Source: Cloacimonetes bacterium UBA5614 (GTDB lineage Bacteria; Cloacimonadota; Cloacimonadia; Cloacimonadales; Cloacimonadaceae). From it: 64,000 nt of DNA. Location of the stretch: assembly GCA_002424605.1 (NCBI GenBank), contig DIKQ01000002.1, positions 1 through 64,000 of the forward strand, given 5' to 3'. A model generated the notes under the pieces. It was given only the letters and a program-made list of their open reading frames with translations. It was not told the DNA's origin and did not search any database. Every line of letters starts with the position of its first letter. Positions within the stretch are counted from its first letter, which is position 1. The position numbers and the translations under genes are program-made. This document shows, one piece after another, positions 1-7,956 of the stretch.

Positions 1-837
1 CGCGAGCACATCCTGCTTGCCCGTCAGGTGGGTGTGCCTGCTATCGTAGTCTTTATGAACAAATGCGACCTGGTCGATGACCCTGAATTGCTTGACCTGG
101 TGGAAATGGAAGTCCGCGAACTGCTTGAAAAGTATGATTTCCCCGGAAGTGACGTGCCCGTTATCCGCGGTTCAGCTTTGAAAGCCCTGAACGGCGACCC
201 CGAAGGTGAAGCCCAGATCCAGGCTCTGGTCGATGCAGTTGATGAATATATTCCGCTGCCTGACCGCGCTGTTGACAAGCCTTTCCTGATGCCCGTCGAA
301 GACGTGTTCTCAATCCCCGGTCGCGGTACAGTTGCCACCGGTCGTGTGGAACGCGGCGTCATCAAGATTCAGGACAAGATTGAGCGAGTAGGAATCCGCG
401 AGACCGTGGAAACCACCTGCACAGGCGTTGAAATGTTCCGCAAACTGATGGACGAAGCCCAGGCCGGCGACAATATCGGCGTTCTTCTGCGCGGTTTTGC
501 CAAAGACGACGTGGAACGCGGAATGGTATTAGCCAAACCCAAATCCATTAAACCTCATACGAAGTTTGTGGGTCAAACATACATTCTCACCACTGATGAA
601 GGCGGACGTCACAAACCTTTCTTCACAGGTTACCGTCCCCAGTTCTATTTCCGTACAACAGACGTGACCGGAACCCTTAACCTGCCTGAAGGCGTGGAAA
701 TGGTAATGCCCGGCGACAACATTCAAATCAGCGCTGAACTGATTACCCCGATTGCCATGGAGCAGGGTCTTCGCTTCGCTATCCGCGAAGGTGGACGCAC
801 CATCGGTTCCGGTGTGGTTGCCAGTATTGTTGAATAA
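1..837 (+). CDS. tuf: Elongation factor Tu, 5' end outside window
   Basis: EF-Tu is the GTPase that carries aminoacyl-tRNA to the ribosome. The reading frame is open from base 1, so the start and the P-loop part of the G domain lie upstream; 278 codons are visible. The G4 motif NKCD (bases 58-69) and the G5-like GSALKAL stretch complete the nucleotide pocket. The domain II signature PGRGTVATGRVERG follows, and the C-terminal barrel ends in a normal VVASIVE-type tail. It is the first visible gene of a tuf-rpmG-tRNA-secE-nusG cluster, an arrangement common in bacteria. The GTG at base 28 is internal and is not the real start. Confidence 0.98.
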   Translation, partial: REHILLARQVGVPAIVVFMNKCDLVDDPELLDLVEMEVRELLEKYDFPGSDVPVIRGSALKALNGDPEGEAQIQALVDAVDEYIPLPDRAVDKPFLMPVEDVFSIPGRGTVATGRVERGVIKIQDKIERVGIRETVETTCTGVEMFRKLMDEAQAGDNIGVLLRGFAKDDVERGMVLAKPKSIKPHTKFVGQTYILTTDEGGRHKPFFTGYRPQFYFRTTDVTGTLNLPEGVEMVMPGDNIQISAELITPIAMEQGLRFAIREGGRTIGSGVVASIVE

Positions 838-872
838 CCTGTCGCAAGATAATCCGTTGTAAGGATAATTAA

Positions 873-1022
873 ATGAGAGATATTATAACTCTGGCTTGCG
901 AAGATTGCAAGAATCGTAATTATACGACGACGCGCAATAAACGCAAGAATCCTAACAGAATGGAACTCAAGAAATTCTGTCCGTTCTGCAGGAAACATAC
1001 TTTACACAAACAGACACGATAG
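873..1022 (+). CDS. rpmG: 50S ribosomal protein L33
   Basis: This is a 49-residue protein beginning MRDIITLACEDC, with a basic middle (TTTRNKRKNPNR) and a second cysteine pair CPFC. The two CxxC pairs mark the zinc-binding form of L33, a small 50S protein. It starts 35 bases after tuf stops and is followed directly by tRNA-Trp, the usual place for rpmG ahead of secE-nusG. An AAGGA-type ribosome site (bases 861-865) precedes the ATG at a normal distance. Confidence 0.95.
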   Translation: MRDIITLACEDCKNRNYTTTRNKRKNPNRMELKKFCPFCRKHTLHKQTR

Positions 1023-1031
1023 ACTTGGCAT

Positions 1032-1107
1032 AGGATAGTAGCTCAATTGGTAGAGCATCGGTCTCCAAAACCGAGGGCTGCGGGTTCAAGTCCTGCCTGT
1101 CCTGCCA
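1032..1107 (+). tRNA. tRNA-Trp (anticodon CCA)
   Basis: A full cloverleaf can be drawn. The acceptor stem AGGATAG pairs with CTGTCCT, the D arm is GCTC...GAGC, the anticodon stem CGGT/ACCG closes the loop CTCCAAA with anticodon CCA, and the T arm contains GTTCAAGT. A discriminator G is followed by an encoded CCA end. It lies between rpmG and secE and is probably cut from the same transcript. Confidence 0.96.
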
Positions 1108-1143
1108 TTTTTATTACGTGTCTGAAAACAGTGGATTAGAATT

Positions 1144-1332
1144 ATGAAGATGTTTGACGGCGCAATCCGTTTTTTCCGTGACGTGTATTCTGAGATGAGA
1201 TCAGTAACCTGGCCGACCAAGGACGATTTACGCGAAGGCACCATAGTGGTCATCATTATGTCCGCCATCGTGGCAATGTTCCTGTCTGCAGTAGATTTCA
1301 TCTTCGGCTTAGCCGTCCGCAGCGTTTTTTAA
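1144..1332 (+). CDS. secE: Preprotein translocase subunit SecE
   Basis: A 62-residue single-span membrane protein of the SecYEG channel. The conserved amphipathic segment with SVTWPTKDDL precedes one hydrophobic helix (roughly residues 33-57), matching the short one-helix SecE found in most bacteria. It starts 36 bases after tRNA-Trp, and nusG follows 15 bases later, the classical secE-nusG pair. Confidence 0.95.
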   Translation: MKMFDGAIRFFRDVYSEMRSVTWPTKDDLREGTIVVIIMSAIVAMFLSAVDFIFGLAVRSVF

Positions 1333-1347
1333 GAAAGGTCAGTATTA

Positions 1348-1872
1348 ATGAAATGGTATGTCGTTCACACTTTTGCCGCCCATGAAAACAGGGTGAAAAC
1401 CGCAATCGAAAAAGGTCTGGAAGGCACAGAACTGGGCAAACAGATTGGCCAGCTCCTGGTGCCGGTGCAAAAGACCTTCCAGATTCGGGATGGCAAGAAA
1501 GTGGAGCGAGAAAAGAAACTCTTTACCAGTTATATCATTCTTGAGGCGGATCTGTCCCCGGCTTTGATTACATACATACGCAACATAGCCGGCGTGACCA
1601 ATTTCCTCGGGCATGGCAAAGACCCGATTCCCCTGAGCGAAGAAGAAGTGAAGCGCTTGCTGGGAATAGCCGAAAGGGACAAGGTTTCCAAAGCCTTTGA
1701 CTTTCTGCCGGGCGACATGGTAAGGGTAGTATCCGGTCCATTTACTGACTTCGAAGGGATTATCGTCAAATCCAGCGATGATGGCAACAAGCTTGTCATC
1801 AACGTAACGGTGTTTGGCAGGATAACCCCGGTCGAGCTAAACGCTGACCAGGTAGAAATGACAAAAAGATAA
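1348..1872 (+). CDS. nusG: Transcription termination/antitermination protein NusG
   Basis: A 174-residue NusG. It begins MKWYVVHTFAAHENRV, the NGN-domain signature that contacts RNA polymerase. The C-terminal KOW domain has FLPGDMVRVVSGPFTDFEG at about residues 114-132. It modulates pausing and links transcription to Rho or the ribosome. The ATG follows an AAGAAAGGT-type ribosome site. The 70-base gap to rplK has no clear terminator, so read-through into the ribosomal protein genes is likely. Confidence 0.97.
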   Translation: MKWYVVHTFAAHENRVKTAIEKGLEGTELGKQIGQLLVPVQKTFQIRDGKKVEREKKLFTSYIILEADLSPALITYIRNIAGVTNFLGHGKDPIPLSEEEVKRLLGIAERDKVSKAFDFLPGDMVRVVSGPFTDFEGIIVKSSDDGNKLVINVTVFGRITPVELNADQVEMTKR

Positions 1873-1942
1873 CCGATAGTATCAGACTTTCCACTCGAAG
1901 GATGAACCGCCGGTTGTCAGACAAGAAAATTGAGGTGCTATA

Positions 1943-2374
1943 ATGGCAAAGCCAAAAGATGCGGCAGCAATCATAAAATTACAGCTTCCAGCCGGAAAAG
2001 CAACCCCGGCTCCTCCCGTCGGACCCGCACTGGGCCAGGCAGGAGTGAATATACCGGAGTTTTGCCGTCAGTTCAATGAAAGGACTGCGGACCAGCCCGG
2101 CATGGTTTTCCCTGTAGTGATATTTGTTGCCAAGAATAAATCCTTTACTTTTGAAATAAAGACCCCTCCCGCTTCCATTTTAATCAAGAAGGAAGCAGGT
2201 CTTGCCAAAGGGAGCGGAGTTCCTAATAAAACAAAAGTGGGTAAGATTAATAATGAACAACTGCGTCGGATTGCTGAGCAAAAGATGCAGGATATGAATT
2301 GTCATTCCCTTGAATCCGCGATGAGTATGATCGCCGGCACTGCGAGAAGCATGGGTGTTACTGTTGAAGAATGA
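1943..2374 (+). CDS. rplK: 50S ribosomal protein L11
   Basis: A 143-residue L11 of the GTPase-associated centre. The N-terminal KLQLPAGKATPAPPVGPALG and the glycine/proline-rich QAGVNIPEFC are diagnostic. The C-terminal 23S-binding domain ends with SMIAGTARSMGVTVEE. A GAGGTG ribosome site precedes the ATG. It forms the usual rplK-rplA pair. Confidence 0.97.
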   Translation: MAKPKDAAAIIKLQLPAGKATPAPPVGPALGQAGVNIPEFCRQFNERTADQPGMVFPVVIFVAKNKSFTFEIKTPPASILIKKEAGLAKGSGVPNKTKVGKINNEQLRRIAEQKMQDMNCHSLESAMSMIAGTARSMGVTVEE

Positions 2375-2413
2375 GTTTCTTTTGCAGGAGAACGTATTCG
2401 TTAAGGAGAATAA

Positions 2414-3118
2414 ATGAAACATAGTAAAAGATACAAACAAGCTTATGAGAGTTTTGACCGCCAGAAAAGATTTGAACTCGACGAAGCCATCAAAGCTATG
2501 AAAGCCTTTCCGGCAGCCAAGTTTGATGAGTCAGTCGAGATGCATTTCAATCTGGGCGTAGACCCTCGTAAAGCTGACCAGCAAATCAGAAACTCTATAG
2601 TTCTTCCCTTTGGAACGGGTAAGACTGTCAGAGTGCTGGTTTTCGCTGAAGGAGAAAAAGCGGACGAAGCCAAGGCAGCCGGCGCCGATTATGTCGGCCT
2701 GGATGATTTGGTAGAGAAAATCAGCGGCGGATGGTTTGATTTTGATATGGTCATCACCACTCCCAACCTGATGGGTAAAATCGGTAAGCTGGGACGCATA
2801 TTGGGTCCCAGAGGACTGATGCCGAACCCCAAAGACGGAACCGTTACCATGGACATAGGCAGAGCCATTAATGAAGCCAAGGGCGGAAAGGTCACCTACA
2901 GGGTGGACAAATTTGCCAATCTTCATATTCCTGCCGGTAAGAGAAGCTTCGCTGATGAAAACCTCAAGGAAAACATCAAGACTGTGTTAGCTTCGGTTCT
3001 GCGTGACCGTCCCGCAACTCTCAAAGGTGTATATATCAAAAGCATAACCCTCTGCACGACCATGGGTCCCGGAATCAAGCTGCAAATTGCCAGCGCAACC
3101 ATGGAAGCTAAGAGCTAA
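2414..3118 (+). CDS. rplA: 50S ribosomal protein L1
   Basis: A 234-residue L1, which builds the L1 stalk and in many bacteria represses its own operon. Conserved LGVDPRKADQQIRNSI and the domain II signature GPRGLMPNPKDGTV (about residues 137-150) are present. It lies 39 bases after rplK with an AAGGAG ribosome site, and 12 bases before rplJ. Confidence 0.97.
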   Translation: MKHSKRYKQAYESFDRQKRFELDEAIKAMKAFPAAKFDESVEMHFNLGVDPRKADQQIRNSIVLPFGTGKTVRVLVFAEGEKADEAKAAGADYVGLDDLVEKISGGWFDFDMVITTPNLMGKIGKLGRILGPRGLMPNPKDGTVTMDIGRAINEAKGGKVTYRVDKFANLHIPAGKRSFADENLKENIKTVLASVLRDRPATLKGVYIKSITLCTTMGPGIKLQIASATMEAKS

Positions 3119-3130
3119 GGGAGTAGATAA

Positions 3131-3658
3131 ATGGTGCAAGCTTACAAATTAGATATCGTCAAAGATTTAAAAGAGCGGCTCCAGGATGCTAAAGCTATTG
3201 TGCTTGTGGATTATAAGGGAATTAACATCGAAGAGGTAAACCAGCTGCGCTCACGTTTCCGTAGCGAGCAGGTTGATTACCTGGTTCAAAAAAATACACT
3301 GGTTAAAATTGCACTCCATGACCTTGGAATCACCGAACTGGACAGTTATCTGGTCGGTCCGACAGCGCTGGCAATCTGCAAATCCGATGAGATTGCTCCT
3401 GCCCGCATAGTTGTCAAATTCCTCAAAGAAGTCATGGAAGACAAGGAATTTCCCAAGTTCAAAGCCGGTTTAGTATCCGGAAGTGTTTTTAACGCAACCC
3501 AAATGTCAGCCCTGGCAAAACTGCCTTCACGCGAAGAGCTGCTTGCCAAGCTGCTGGGAAGTGCACAGGCTCCTATCACAGGTTTCCTGGGAGTCACTCA
3601 AGGCATCATCCGCAAATTCGTATATGCAGTTGATGCAATAGCCAAAGCCAAGGCTTAA
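3131..3658 (+). CDS. rplJ: 50S ribosomal protein L10
   Basis: A 175-residue L10, the base of the L10-(L12)n stalk. The start MVQAYKLDIVKDLKERL, the YKGINIEEVNQLRSRFR segment and the C-terminal helix that docks L12 dimers fit the family. Only 12 bases separate it from rplA, so the long leader that carries L10 autoregulation in enterobacteria is missing. Any feedback must act elsewhere. Confidence 0.96.
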   Translation: MVQAYKLDIVKDLKERLQDAKAIVLVDYKGINIEEVNQLRSRFRSEQVDYLVQKNTLVKIALHDLGITELDSYLVGPTALAICKSDEIAPARIVVKFLKEVMEDKEFPKFKAGLVSGSVFNATQMSALAKLPSREELLAKLLGSAQAPITGFLGVTQGIIRKFVYAVDAIAKAKA

Positions 3659-3687
3659 CAAATTAATATTCATAGGATGGAGGAATC

Positions 3688-4062
3688 ATGTCCGATAAAA
3701 AACAACAAGTAATTGACCTGATTAAAGAAATGACGGTTTTAGAGCTATCCGAACTTGTAAAAGAAATGGAAGAGATTTTCGGCGTATCCGCTGCTGCCCC
3801 AGTAGCCGCAGCCGCAGCCGCACCCGCAGCCGCAGCCGCAGCTGACGAGAAGAGCGAATTTGACGTTATCCTGCAGAGTGCCGGTGACAAGAAAATCAAC
3901 GTTATCAAGGTAGTCCGCGAAATCACCAAGCTTGGCCTCAAAGAAGCCAAAGACCTGGTTGACGGCGCTCCCAAAGTGGTCTCTGAAAAAGTCAGTAAAG
4001 AAGAAGCCGAATCTGTTAAAAAGAAACTGGAAGAAGTCGGCGCCAGTATTGAAATTAAATAG
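3688..4062 (+). CDS. rplL: 50S ribosomal protein L7/L12
   Basis: A 124-residue L12 that recruits translation GTPases. The N-terminal dimerisation helix (LIKEMTVLELSELVKEME) is joined by an Ala/Pro hinge, encoded by a monotonous GCC/GCA run at 3790-3842, to a standard C-terminal domain (KKINVIKVVREITKLGLKEA). A strong GGATGGAGG ribosome site precedes the ATG, as expected for a protein needed in several copies per ribosome. Confidence 0.97.
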   Translation: MSDKKQQVIDLIKEMTVLELSELVKEMEEIFGVSAAAPVAAAAAAPAAAAAADEKSEFDVILQSAGDKKINVIKVVREITKLGLKEAKDLVDGAPKVVSEKVSKEEAESVKKKLEEVGASIEIK

Positions 4063-4079
4063 TATTCATATTGATTACC

Positions 4080-4112
4080 AAGGGAGTGGGAAAGCGATTT
4101 CTCACTTCCCTT
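4080..4112 (+). terminator. Hairpin between rplL and rpoB, possible partial terminator/processing site
   Basis: The arms AAGGGAGTG and CACTTCCCTT form a stem with one bulged base and a loop of about 10 nt. A T-rich run (TTCTTTTTTT) begins only about 20 bases downstream. This is the position where other bacteria attenuate or process the rplL-rpoB transcript so that polymerase subunits are made at lower levels than ribosomal proteins. Strength is uncertain because the T-run is not adjacent. Confidence 0.5.
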
Positions 4113-4167
4113 GTGTGTCTAAGGTTCTTTTTTTACCAATGCCCATTGATTACAAAGGAGTGCACTT

Positions 4168-7100
4168 TTGAGACCCGTCAAAAGTTATTCTCGTATTACC
4201 CGTAGATTCCAGGAGCTCGGTATCCCACGCGTGGAGATTCCGGACCTCCTTGCTATGCAGGTTGAGTCTTTTAATGACTTTCTCCAGAAAGAAATTCATC
4301 CTCAGTTCAGAGCTAAAAAAGGTTTGCAGGCAGTCTTTGAAGGCATCTTCCCGCTGGAAGACCCCAAAGGCAACTTCTTGCTTGAGTTCATCGAATACAA
4401 TGTCCTGAAGGAAAAGTATTCGATAACTGAGTGTATCGAGCGTAATCTGTCTTACCAGGCACCGCTGAAGGCCCGTATGCGTCTTTCCATTTTTGAAAAG
4501 AGGGAAGATGAGAAGGTCATCAAGGATGTGATAGAACAGGATGTATTCCTGGGTGAGATTCCATTGATTACAGAACAAGGCACCTTTATTGTCAACGGTG
4601 CCGAGAGAGTCGTGATATCGCAGTTGCAGCGTTCCCCCGGTGTTTATTTCTCCGAAGAAAAACACCCCAGCGGTAAACTGCTGTATTCCGCCAAGATTAT
4701 CCCTTATAATGGTTCCTGGCTGGAATTTGACATAGACTTGCATGATGTGATGTATGTCCATATTGATAAAAGAAGAAAGCTTCCTGTCACTGTCCTGCTT
4801 CGCGCTATCGGAATTTCTGAAGACAAGGATTTGAGGAATGTCTTTTATCAGAAGGAAAAGCTTTCCCTGAAAGAAGCAAAGGGCAGACATCTTTATGCCG
4901 AAATTCCTTCCGATGATCCTGAAAAACCTTATGCCAAAGCCAATGACCAGCTTACAGATGCCCTGATAAAAATCCTGGAAGCTGCTAAAATAAACACAGT
5001 TCAGGTAATCGACTACAATTTTGAAATAGCCCGTAAAGTCCTTGAAAACACCATATCCAAGGACCCCACTTCCAATAATGCGGAAGCTCTTGATAAGATA
5101 TACACGCTCATTCGCCCCGGAGAGGAGTCAACTCCTGAAGCCGCTCAGCAAATGATTGAGAGGATGTTCTTTAACGAGAAAAGATACAATCTCGGAGAAG
5201 TCGGAAGATATAAAATGAATTCCAGGCTTGACCTTGATATCCCGTTAAATACGCTTACTTTGACCGTGGATGACTTTGTACAGATATTCAAGACTCTTAT
5301 CAACATCTACCGTGATGAAGACGATATAGACGACATCGACAATCTTGCCAACAGACGGGTCAGAACTGTTGGTGAGCTCCTCCAGGAGCAGTATGCATCA
5401 GGCTTGGCGATGGTTTCCAGGATTGTCATGGAAAGAATGAGCATCGCCAATACCGACGATGTCAATGTGCACGACCTGGTAAACAGCAATGCCCTGATAT
5501 CTGTGGTGCAGAGCTTCTTCCTGACTGGACAGCTGTCGCAGTTCATGGAGCAGACAAATCCCCTGGCAGGACTGAGACACAAAAGAGCCCTATCTGCTCT
5601 TGGCCCGGGCGGTCTTACCCGCGAACGGGCTGGTTTTGAAGTCCGTGACGTGCATCACTCTCACTATGGCAGAGTCTGCCCGATTGAAACTCCTGAAGGA
5701 CCCAACATCGGACTGATAGTTTCCCCTGCAATTTATTCGCACATAAACCGCTTCGGTTTTGTCGAGACCCCATATATCAGGGTTGAAAAAGGCGTGGTAA
5801 CTGATAAGATTGAACTGCTTGACGCCGCCGAAGAAGAAAATTATACGATTGCCCAGGCAAACGTAACCCTGGACAAGAAACGCAAGATAACGGATGAAAC
5901 AATTTTTGCCCGCCAGAAAGGCGAATTCATCCGGGTAAAACCTACCGAAGTTCAGTTTATGGATGTCTCACCCCAGCAGATGGTTTCCGTCTCTGCGGCG
6001 ATGATTCCATTTTTGGAACACGATGACGCCAACCGCGCGCTGATGGGTTCAAACATGCAGCGCCAGGCAGTGCCATTGGTCAATCCTGTCTCCCCGATGG
6101 TGGGTACCGGCATGGAAACCATTGCTGCCACAGATACATCCAGCATTTGCCTGGCTCCCTATGATGGTGAAGTGACTGATGTCAATTCCGAATTTGTGGA
6201 AATCAAGCCTCTCAATGAGAAGGATGAAGCCTTCTACCTGAGCCAGGGCAATAAGATACATTACAAAAAGTTCCTGAGGACAAACCAGGATACCTGCATA
6301 AATCAGCGTCCAGTAGTCAAGAAGGGCGATATCGTCAAAAAGGGTGACCCTGTATCAGACGGTCCCTGTGTGGAAAATAACCGCCTGGCTCTTGGCACCA
6401 ATATGATGGTTGCCTTCATGCCCTGGTATGGTTATAACTACGAAGATGCTATCATTCTGAGTGAAAAGGTTGCCCGGGAAGACACGCTTACTTCCATCTA
6501 CATTGAAGAAATGGAAGTGATGGTCCGTAATGTCAAGAATGGCAAGGAAGAGCTTGCTTATGACATCCCCAATGTGCCTGCCCATGCTCTCAGAAATCTG
6601 GATAAGACAGGTATTATCAGGGTTGGTTCAGTAATTCATGCCGGCGATATTATTGTCGGTAAGGTCACTCCCAAATCCATAGAGATAGACCCTTCCCCGG
6701 AAGAAAACCTCATGCGCGCTTTGTTTGGCGACAGAGCGGGTGATTTTACAAACAGCTCTCTCAAGGCCAAACCCGGAATGGAAGGCGTCGTGATAGACGT
6801 CAAAGTCTTTTCCAGGCTGGAAGAAACTGGTGATGTGGAAGACAAAAATCCCGATAGAATCAATACCCTTAAGCTTGAATTGGCTGACCGCCGCAAGAAA
6901 ATCGAAGACTTTAAGGAAGAGAAGCTTGCTTCCCTCCTGCTTGGCGAGGTATCAAAAAGCATAGTTGATGAAAAGACCGGTATGTTCTTCGTTCCAGCCG
7001 GCAAGAAAATAAACAAGGAAGACATAAAGCGCATCAACTTTAAGAAACTGAATCTTGATGTGGACTTGGTGGAAAGCCATGACAAGAACATGCAGATTTA

Positions 7101-7947
7101 CCATGAAGTAATTATGAAAGCCAAATCCGCCCTGGAAGAAAGCGAAAACATCTACCGCAAATCCAGGGAACGCCTGAAACACGGTGATGAGCTGGCTTAT
7201 GGCGTCCGCAAGATGGTCAAGGTCTATGTGGCCAAGAAACGCAAGATAGAAGTCGGAGACAAGATGGCAGGACGTCATGGTAACAAGGGCGTTATCTCCA
7301 TCATAGCGCCGATTGAAGACATGCCTTTCCTGGAAGACGGCACTCCGATTGACATAGTGCTCAATCCACTGGGCGTGCCATCCCGTATGAACATCGGACA
7401 GATTATGGAAACCCATCTGGGCATGGCTGCCAAGGTATTGGGCTTTGACGTCGAGACTCCGATTTTTGATGGCGCTACCATTGAAGATATCGAGCATGAA
7501 TTGAAAGAAGCCGGATTGCCAATCGACGGTAAACAGGTTCTTTATGACGGCAAAACAGGAGAACGCTTCAAGGAGCGTGTAACGGTAGGCATCATCTACA
7601 TGATGAAGCTGAACCACCTGGTTGCTGATAAAATGCATGCACGTTCCACCGGACCCTATTCACTAATAACTCAACAGCCCCTGGGCGGAAAAGCCCAGCA
7701 CGGCGGACAGCGTTTGGGTGAAATGGAAGTCTGGGCTCTGGAAGCTTATGGCGCAGCCCATCTGCTGGAAGAGATGCTCACTATCAAATCCGATGATGTG
7801 GATGGACGTAATGCGGCTTTCAAAGCCATCACCCGTGGAGAGAATCCGCCTCCTCCGGGAGTGCCGGAAAGCTTTAACGTGCTGGTAAGCGAGTTGAAGT
7901 CACTGGGCTTCGACATCGAATTCCTGCAGGAAGATGAGTTGGAATAG
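4168..7947 (+). CDS. rpoB: DNA-directed RNA polymerase subunit beta
   Basis: A 1259-residue beta subunit. Translation begins at TTG (4168) seven bases after AAAGGAG; the protein starts MRPVKSYSRITRRF as in homologues, and no ATG fits better. The rifampicin-pocket segment QLSQFMEQTNPLAGLRHKR, the ETPEGPNIGLI motif, the KMAGRHGNKGV catalytic-face motif and the C-terminal QPLGGKAQHGGQRLGEME are all present. In the rifampicin segment the residue after MEQTNPLAGL is Arg, where E. coli has a Ser-Glu-Ile-Thr stretch. It is followed nine bases later by rpoC. Confidence 0.98.
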   Translation: MRPVKSYSRITRRFQELGIPRVEIPDLLAMQVESFNDFLQKEIHPQFRAKKGLQAVFEGIFPLEDPKGNFLLEFIEYNVLKEKYSITECIERNLSYQAPLKARMRLSIFEKREDEKVIKDVIEQDVFLGEIPLITEQGTFIVNGAERVVISQLQRSPGVYFSEEKHPSGKLLYSAKIIPYNGSWLEFDIDLHDVMYVHIDKRRKLPVTVLLRAIGISEDKDLRNVFYQKEKLSLKEAKGRHLYAEIPSDDPEKPYAKANDQLTDALIKILEAAKINTVQVIDYNFEIARKVLENTISKDPTSNNAEALDKIYTLIRPGEESTPEAAQQMIERMFFNEKRYNLGEVGRYKMNSRLDLDIPLNTLTLTVDDFVQIFKTLINIYRDEDDIDDIDNLANRRVRTVGELLQEQYASGLAMVSRIVMERMSIANTDDVNVHDLVNSNALISVVQSFFLTGQLSQFMEQTNPLAGLRHKRALSALGPGGLTRERAGFEVRDVHHSHYGRVCPIETPEGPNIGLIVSPAIYSHINRFGFVETPYIRVEKGVVTDKIELLDAAEEENYTIAQANVTLDKKRKITDETIFARQKGEFIRVKPTEVQFMDVSPQQMVSVSAAMIPFLEHDDANRALMGSNMQRQAVPLVNPVSPMVGTGMETIAATDTSSICLAPYDGEVTDVNSEFVEIKPLNEKDEAFYLSQGNKIHYKKFLRTNQDTCINQRPVVKKGDIVKKGDPVSDGPCVENNRLALGTNMMVAFMPWYGYNYEDAIILSEKVAREDTLTSIYIEEMEVMVRNVKNGKEELAYDIPNVPAHALRNLDKTGIIRVGSVIHAGDIIVGKVTPKSIEIDPSPEENLMRALFGDRAGDFTNSSLKAKPGMEGVVIDVKVFSRLEETGDVEDKNPDRINTLKLELADRRKKIEDFKEEKLASLLLGEVSKSIVDEKTGMFFVPAGKKINKEDIKRINFKKLNLDVDLVESHDKNMQIYHEVIMKAKSALEESENIYRKSRERLKHGDELAYGVRKMVKVYVAKKRKIEVGDKMAGRHGNKGVISIIAPIEDMPFLEDGTPIDIVLNPLGVPSRMNIGQIMETHLGMAAKVLGFDVETPIFDGATIEDIEHELKEAGLPIDGKQVLYDGKTGERFKERVTVGIIYMMKLNHLVADKMHARSTGPYSLITQQPLGGKAQHGGQRLGEMEVWALEAYGAAHLLEEMLTIKSDDVDGRNAAFKAITRGENPPPPGVPESFNVLVSELKSLGFDIEFLQEDELE

Positions 7948-7956
7948 GAGAGAATC

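Noticed and set aside
1873..1942. Possible L1-binding autoregulatory site ahead of rplK
   Set aside because: The GGATGAACC word is suggestive, but I could not draw a convincing conserved stem-loop.
3790..3842. GCC/GCA microsatellite-like run
   Set aside because: It encodes the Ala/Pro hinge of L12, which is normal for this protein.
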